Shown here piece after piece: positions 34,859 to 38,123 of a stretch of DNA of 38,123 bases (positions are counted from its first letter, which is position 1; every line of letters starts with the position of its first letter). Source of the DNA: SZUA-430 sp044375275. Lineage in GTDB: Bacteria; Pseudomonadota; Alphaproteobacteria; Micropepsales; Micropepsaceae. The notes beneath the pieces were generated by a model, which made no database searches, was not told the origin of the DNA, and was given only the letters and a program-made list of their open reading frames with translations. A program made the position numbers and the translations under genes. The stretch covers positions 1 to 38,123 of the forward strand of contig JBILMZ010000009.1 in the NCBI GenBank assembly GCA_044375275.1, read 5' to 3'.

Positions 34859-35114
34859 CTGCAGGTCCTCCTTCCGTCCAAACAAAGCAGATACGCCACT
34901 GGTCATTGACCCGGATCGAATACTGCCCTGCCCGATCGCCCTTAAGCGACTCGAGCCGGTTGCCAGGCGGCACGCGCAAGTCCGAAATTACCCTCGCCTG
35001 GTTCAGCAATCGCAATTTCCTCAAGGCTACCGCCTGCATTGCAGCGGGCAAGCGCCGGCTTTGCAGACCGTTCCAGATCCTCTCCGTTTCGCTGTCGGCA
35101 AAGTCCTGAATCAT
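34830..35114 (-). CDS. higB: HigB-type mRNA interferase toxin
   Basis: This is a 94-residue RelE-superfamily toxin of the HigB group. Family features are the MIQDFADSETERIWNG start, LRKLRLLNQARVISDLRVPPGNRLESLKGDRAGQYSIRVNDQWRICFVW and the terminal VDYHS. The family cuts mRNA in ribosomes. Toxin-before-antitoxin order is usual for higBA. It overlaps higA by 29 bases. The ATG follows a predicted -10 element by only five bases, and no Shine-Dalgarno is possible, so it would be translated from a leaderless mRNA. That contrasts with the strong higA signal and would favour antitoxin over toxin. Confidence 0.94.
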   Translation of the reverse strand: MIQDFADSETERIWNGLQSRRLPAAMQAVALRKLRLLNQARVISDLRVPPGNRLESLKGDRAGQYSIRVNDQWRICFVWTEGGPADVEIVDYHS

Positions 35115-35148
35115 GCCCTCTTATACCGTATAACGTTATGCATGTCAA
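35115..35148 (-). promoter_or_regulatory. higBA promoter with overlapping operators
   Basis: On the minus strand, -35 TTGACA (plus 35143-35148) and -10 TATAAG (plus 35120-35125) are separated by exactly 17 bases. This is the best sigma-70-type match in the window. Two palindromes overlap it: TTATACCGTATAA (35121-35133, perfect with a central C) covers the -10, and ATAACGTTAT (35130-35139) lies in the spacer. They are natural HigA operators for autorepression. Confidence 0.8.
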
Positions 35149-35235
35149 TTGCTGCTGACCGTTGCGCGGCAAGAAGTTGCAACGGTTGTGCTGACTGCCA
35201 AACTGATGTAGCTCGAATTGCGATCGAGGAGAGGA

Positions 35236-35958
35236 ATGACTTCCATGCAAAAAGGCACTTTTGACTACAAGGACGGTGCGACAGTTTGCGAAGGTTATGT
35301 GGCGACCGACGGGAAGCCGGGGCGCAAGCCTTGCGTGCTTATTGCACACCAGTGGGCGGGGCTTTTTGACCAGGAGCGCGCCAAGGCGGAAGAACTGGCG
35401 GGCGCGGGATATGTGGGCTTTGCAATCGATATCTATGGCAAGGGCGTGCGCGGCAAGCCCCAGGAAGACAACAGCGCCCTCATGGGTCCCTTTCTCAATG
35501 ATCGCGGCCGGCTTCGCGCGCGCCTGATCGCGGCGGTCGAAGCGGCGAAATCGCGACCGGACGTTGACCCGGACAGGATCGCCATCATCGGCTACTGCTT
35601 TGGCGGGCTCTGCGCGCTGGACGTCGCGCGCTCCGGCACAAAGGACGTGAAGGGTGCCGTCAGCCTGCATGGCCTGTTCACGCCGCCGGGACTCGGGGCC
35701 CAAGGCAAGATCACCACGAAGGTGCTGGTCCTGCATGGCTGGGACGACCCCATGGCGAAGCCGGATTCGGTTTTGGGCCTGGCGAAGGAAATGACCGAGG
35801 CCGGAGCGGACTGGCAGATCCATGCCTACGGTCATGCGCTGCACGCCTTCACCGCGCATGAAGCGAATGCGCCGGCGATGGGTGTGAAGTATGACGCCAA
35901 TGCGGATCGGCGGTCGAAGATTGCTACGGATAATTTCCTGAAGGAAGTTTTTGCGTAA
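35236..35958 (+). CDS. Dienelactone hydrolase family protein
   Basis: This is a 240-residue alpha/beta hydrolase with the DLH-type cysteine triad: GYCFGG (nucleophile Cys about residue 121), the W-D-D acid (about 170-171) and H-A-L-H-A-F (His about 203). The oxyanion region reads HQWAGL. DLH itself opens dienelactones in chloroaromatic breakdown, but most chromosomal members have unknown esterase or lactonase roles. There is no signal peptide, so it is cytoplasmic. GAGGAGAGGA lies directly before ATG 35236; a second ATG at 35245 is also possible. The stop codon abuts a palindromic repeat element. Confidence 0.92.
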   Translation: MTSMQKGTFDYKDGATVCEGYVATDGKPGRKPCVLIAHQWAGLFDQERAKAEELAGAGYVGFAIDIYGKGVRGKPQEDNSALMGPFLNDRGRLRARLIAAVEAAKSRPDVDPDRIAIIGYCFGGLCALDVARSGTKDVKGAVSLHGLFTPPGLGAQGKITTKVLVLHGWDDPMAKPDSVLGLAKEMTEAGADWQIHAYGHALHAFTAHEANAPAMGVKYDANADRRSKIATDNFLKEVFA

Positions 35959-36132
35959 CATCCGGCAGGCGCCGGAACTCCCTCGTCTGCAGCATGCCTT
36001 CGCTAAAGCTACGGCGTGCGCAGCCACTCCCTCACTATCGTGAGGGAGATTAAATCTGTTTCTTCCTCACGACAGTGAGGAAGTCCCTGCGCACCGCAGG
36101 TGCTGCAGGGGATGGAGTTCGGCGCCGGCCTA
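35959..36132. repeat. Palindromic repeat element filling a convergent intergenic gap
   Basis: This 174-bp stretch is one large imperfect inverted repeat. Its outer arms are GGCGCCGGAACTCC (35968-35981) and GGAGTTCGGCGCC (36114-36126). The inner arms carry CTGCAGCA and GTGCGCAG blocks in both orientations. The centre contains two perfect 9-bp hairpins in series: CTCCCTCAC/GTGAGGGAG (36027-36048) and CTTCCTCAC/GTGAGGAAG (36062-36083), which are near reverse complements of each other. The left arm has an extra segment with CTTCGCTAAAGC. It begins right after the hydrolase TAA and ends in the sulfotransferase stop codon. It resembles REP or MITE-type intergenic repeats and would also act as a two-way terminator. 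Confidence 0.75.
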
Positions 36133-36765
36133 TGCCCCCGGCGGCTTTGGCAGATCCTTGCCGAAGTTCTCGCGCTCGTTCACGCGCGGGAATGGTGTTA
36201 CGGGGACAGGGAGCTTGAGGAAGCTGCAGAGGGGCTCCCAGCCCTGCTTTACCTCGAACACGAGAAGACGCTCAGCCGGGATCGTGCGCTTTACTTCCTC
36301 GATGTGGGCCTTGTGCACGGCGATGCAATGCGCGCGGTCGTCGAGCTTGCCGTCGAAGGTGTTCTCGGCAATGAGCTTGCGGGCGAGTTTCGCCACATGC
36401 GCCATTTGCGGCGGCAGCATCTCGGGCGGAGCCTTCATGACGTTGAAGATCGTGGCCTGGCAGCTTTCGTACCAGGTGTCCAAGTCCCGCACCGTGAGAA
36501 TGACCTTGGCTTCATGGAAATGCTCGGCCTGCTCGCGATAGAACGCGCAGGCGGGCCAGTCGACGGCCGACCTGTAACCCTGGAACACGACATCCCACTT
36601 CACTGGCTGTCCGCTGGCCGCGGTCAGCCAGTGATCGGCGAAGTGAGGGTGCGAGATGACCTCGGCCATGTGATAGCAGGGTCCGAGGCCCAACTGCTCG
36701 AGCGCGGCCTTCATGGACAATGTTCCGGTACGGCCGAAGCCGGCGCCGACGACTGCAAGTGTCAT
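36130..36765 (-). CDS. Sulfotransferase family protein
   Basis: The product is 211 residues. The N-terminus, VVGAGFGRTGTLSMKAALEQLGLGPCYHM, is the PAPS 5'-phosphosulfate-binding loop in the form seen in a single-domain sulfotransferase family. Further family blocks are DWPACAFYREQ, VILTVRD, DTWYES and VFEVKQGWEPLCSFL. It probably moves sulfate from PAPS to a small molecule; the acceptor is unknown. No signal peptide or membrane segment is seen. It is divergent from a TetR gene, with 62 bases between starts, and such regulators often control the divergent partner. The stop codon overlaps the palindromic element. Confidence 0.88.
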   Translation of the reverse strand: MTLAVVGAGFGRTGTLSMKAALEQLGLGPCYHMAEVISHPHFADHWLTAASGQPVKWDVVFQGYRSAVDWPACAFYREQAEHFHEAKVILTVRDLDTWYESCQATIFNVMKAPPEMLPPQMAHVAKLARKLIAENTFDGKLDDRAHCIAVHKAHIEEVKRTIPAERLLVFEVKQGWEPLCSFLKLPVPVTPFPRVNERENFGKDLPKPPGA

Positions 36766-36784
36766 GGAAAAGCCCTTGGCTGAT

Positions 36785-36820
36785 TGTTCTTGGTGAATTC
36801 TGTTCTTCGCGGTACATAAT
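36785..36820. promoter_or_regulatory. Divergent promoter region, sulfotransferase/TetR
   Basis: Within the 62-bp spacer, TGTTCTT occurs twice in direct orientation (36785-36791 and 36801-36807), and CATAAT (36815-36820) is a plausible -10 for the TetR gene. The repeated heptamer could be part of an operator. No perfect palindrome of the usual TetR type is seen apart from GAATTC. Confidence 0.3.
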
Positions 36821-36827
36821 AAAAACC

Positions 36828-37475
36828 ATGGGCCGCATCAAGAACATAGTTCAATCTGACGCGCAACCGGGGCGCCGCAGCGCGGGACGCCCGCGGGAGT
36901 TCGACGAAGGCAAGGCACTCGCTGCCGCGCGCGCCGTCTTCCTCGACAAGGGACTGGCGGCGTCCACGCTGGACGACCTGACGGCCGCCATGAAGATCAA
37001 CCGGCCCAGCCTCTATGCAGCCTTCACGGACAAGGAGGAACTGTACCTGCGCACGCTGGATGCGTATGCGCAGGGCATGCAGGCCCAGGCAGGTGCTGCG
37101 CTTGCCGACGCGCCGACACTCCGGCTTGCGCTCAAGCGCTTCTATGGCGGTGCGATCGAAGTCTACACTTCCGGTGGCGCGCATGCCGTGGGCTGCTACA
37201 TCGTCTGCTCTGCCATTCCTGAAGCCGTATGCAATGAACGCGTGCGGGCGAAAGCGGCTGGCGTGCTGCGCTTCATCGACAGCGCTCTCGAGCAGCGTTT
37301 CAGCCGCGCCATCGACGACGGCGAACTGCCCGCAAAGGCAGACCCTGCCGCCCTCGCCGCCCTTGCCGGCGGCATCCTGCACAGTCTTGCAGTGCGCGCC
37401 CGTGGCGGCGCGAAGCGGAAGGAGCTTGATGCGCTTGCCGCGAATGCCATCCAGATGCTCACCGCGCGGGTCTGA
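36828..37475 (+). CDS. TetR family transcriptional regulator
   Basis: The product is 215 residues. The N-terminal DNA-binding domain (about residues 20-68) reads GRPREFDEGKALAAARAVFLDKGLAASTLDDLTAAMKINRPSLYAAFTDKEELYLRTLD, a standard TetR HTH. The C-terminal ligand domain carries GGAHAVGCYIVCSAIPEA and resembles the TetR_C group of AcrR/ComR-like repressors. ATG 36828 is used; the longer frame overlaps the divergent sulfotransferase. It probably represses itself and the divergent gene. A role for the downstream ABC gene is possible because both point the same way. Confidence 0.93.
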   Translation: MGRIKNIVQSDAQPGRRSAGRPREFDEGKALAAARAVFLDKGLAASTLDDLTAAMKINRPSLYAAFTDKEELYLRTLDAYAQGMQAQAGAALADAPTLRLALKRFYGGAIEVYTSGGAHAVGCYIVCSAIPEAVCNERVRAKAAGVLRFIDSALEQRFSRAIDDGELPAKADPAALAALAGGILHSLAVRARGGAKRKELDALAANAIQMLTARV

Positions 37476-37567
37476 GGGACACGTATTTCGGCATCAATTC
37501 ACAACAAAATGACACTGCGCTGGCGATGGCCTTCATCGGCTCAATCCCTTCGTCTATGGTCCGCACC

Positions 37568-38123
37568 ATGAACGACATTGTCACCATCCGGGACCTGACC
37601 AAGACCTATGCGTCCGGCCTCCAGGCCCTCAAGCCCATCAACCTCAGCATTCGTCGTGGCGAGATCTTCGCCCTGCTCGGCCCCAATGGCGCCGGAAAGA
37701 CCACGCTGATCAACATCATCTGCGGGATCGTTACGCCTTCGACGGGCACGGTCCTTGCCGATGGTCATGACATCCAGAAGGACTTTCGTGACGCCCGCAT
37801 GAAGATCGGGCTTGTGCCGCAGGAGTTGACCTCCGATCGCTGGGAGACTGTCTGGAACACGACCAGCTTCAGCCGCGGGCTCTATGGGCGCGCGCCGAAC
37901 AAGCCGCACATCGAAGGCGTGCTCAGGGACCTCACGCTCTGGGATAAGCGGAACGACCAGCTACAGACACTGTCCGGCGGCATGAAGCGTCGTGTGATGA
38001 TCGCCAAGGCGCTCAGCCACGAGCCCATCATCCTGTTCCTCGATGAGCCCACCGCCGGTGTCGACGTCGAACTGCGCCGGGACATGTGGGCGCTGGTGCG
38101 GCGCCTCCGGGACAATGGTGTCA
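37568..38123 (+). CDS. ABC-2-type transporter ATP-binding protein, N-terminal part
   Basis: This reading frame is open to the right window edge (185 codons), so the gene is truncated by the window and not broken. It shows Walker A LLGPNGAGKTTLIN, the Q-loop VPQELTSDRWETVW, the signature LSGGMKRR and Walker B ILFLDEPTAGVD. The sequence RMKIGLVPQE with an FSRGLYG segment is close to the YadG-like class, whose partner is an ABC-2 permease expected just downstream. I chose ATG 37568; in-frame ATGs at 37556 and 37526 would add four or fourteen residues. It lies 92 bases after the TetR gene in the same direction. Confidence 0.92.
   Translation, partial: MNDIVTIRDLTKTYASGLQALKPINLSIRRGEIFALLGPNGAGKTTLINIICGIVTPSTGTVLADGHDIQKDFRDARMKIGLVPQELTSDRWETVWNTTSFSRGLYGRAPNKPHIEGVLRDLTLWDKRNDQLQTLSGGMKRRVMIAKALSHEPIILFLDEPTAGVDVELRRDMWALVRRLRDNGV

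Noticed and set aside
34535..35114. The toxin-antitoxin pair as a sign of a mobile island
   Set aside because: No integrase, transposase, att-like repeat or tRNA is nearby, and the flanking genes are housekeeping, so transfer is not supported beyond the pair itself.
36027..36083. The pair of hairpins as the beginning of a CRISPR array
   Set aside because: There are only two units, in inverted rather than direct orientation, with no spacer regularity and no cas genes.

Overview
The window looks like ordinary chromosome from a GC-rich alphaproteobacterium. It has a complete set of lipid A/Kdo assembly genes. It also carries small families typical of that class (DUF4170, DUF2093, a DUF3035-type lipoprotein), a short-form Pgi, and ubiA placed head-to-head with an rsmE-like gene. 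I cannot name the order or genus from sequence alone. I saw no rRNA, tRNA, CRISPR array, prophage or insertion sequence.

Layout. 1-85 (-): N-terminus of an RsmE-like rRNA methyltransferase, cut by the window edge. 132-3130 (+): a tight operon of ubiA, a MAPEG protein, a fatty-acid desaturase and a METTL20-like protein methyltransferase. 3140-4598 (-): ogt followed by an unknown membrane protein. 4699-13010 (+): pmbA/tldE, an IMPase/CysQ-like phosphatase, DUF4170, msbA, a DUF374 acyltransferase, waaA, lpxK and an LpxL/LpxM-type acyltransferase, mostly overlapping or a few bases apart. This is the envelope-building core of the window. 12968-15530 (-): xseA, DUF2093 and an M23 peptidase. 15587-16864 (+): purD.

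16934-22193 holds two tandem APH-fold kinases (+), a soluble PAS histidine kinase (+) and a convergent ACAD10/11-like acyl-CoA dehydrogenase (-). Together these suggest catabolism of 4-hydroxy acids by a phosphorylation route. 22264-24112: tadA (-) diverges from an RsuA/RluB-type pseudouridine synthase and rsmD (+). 24176-26431 (-): a 751-residue secreted multicopper oxidase, preceded by a 525-bp gene-free spacer full of short dyads. 26957-30069 (-): pgi and mutL, overlapping. 30167-34220 (-): ileS, lspA and a DUF3035-type lipoprotein, chained by GTGA overlaps and closed by a very clear intrinsic terminator.

34535-35114 (-): a higB-higA toxin-antitoxin pair with a near-consensus promoter that predicts a leaderless mRNA. 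35236-35958 (+) is a dienelactone-hydrolase-family gene. A palindromic repeat element fills the gap exactly between its stop codon and that of a convergent sulfotransferase-family gene (36130-36765, -). A TetR regulator (36828-37475, +) and the start of an ABC-2-type ATPase (37568 to the window edge) close the window.

The most interesting points are: the ACAD10/11-like module; the ATTCC/GGAAT half-site cluster before the copper oxidase; the palindromic element; the leaderless HigBA promoter; and departures from textbook catalytic motifs in IleS, MutL and the M23 protein. I found no wholly new system that I could defend.
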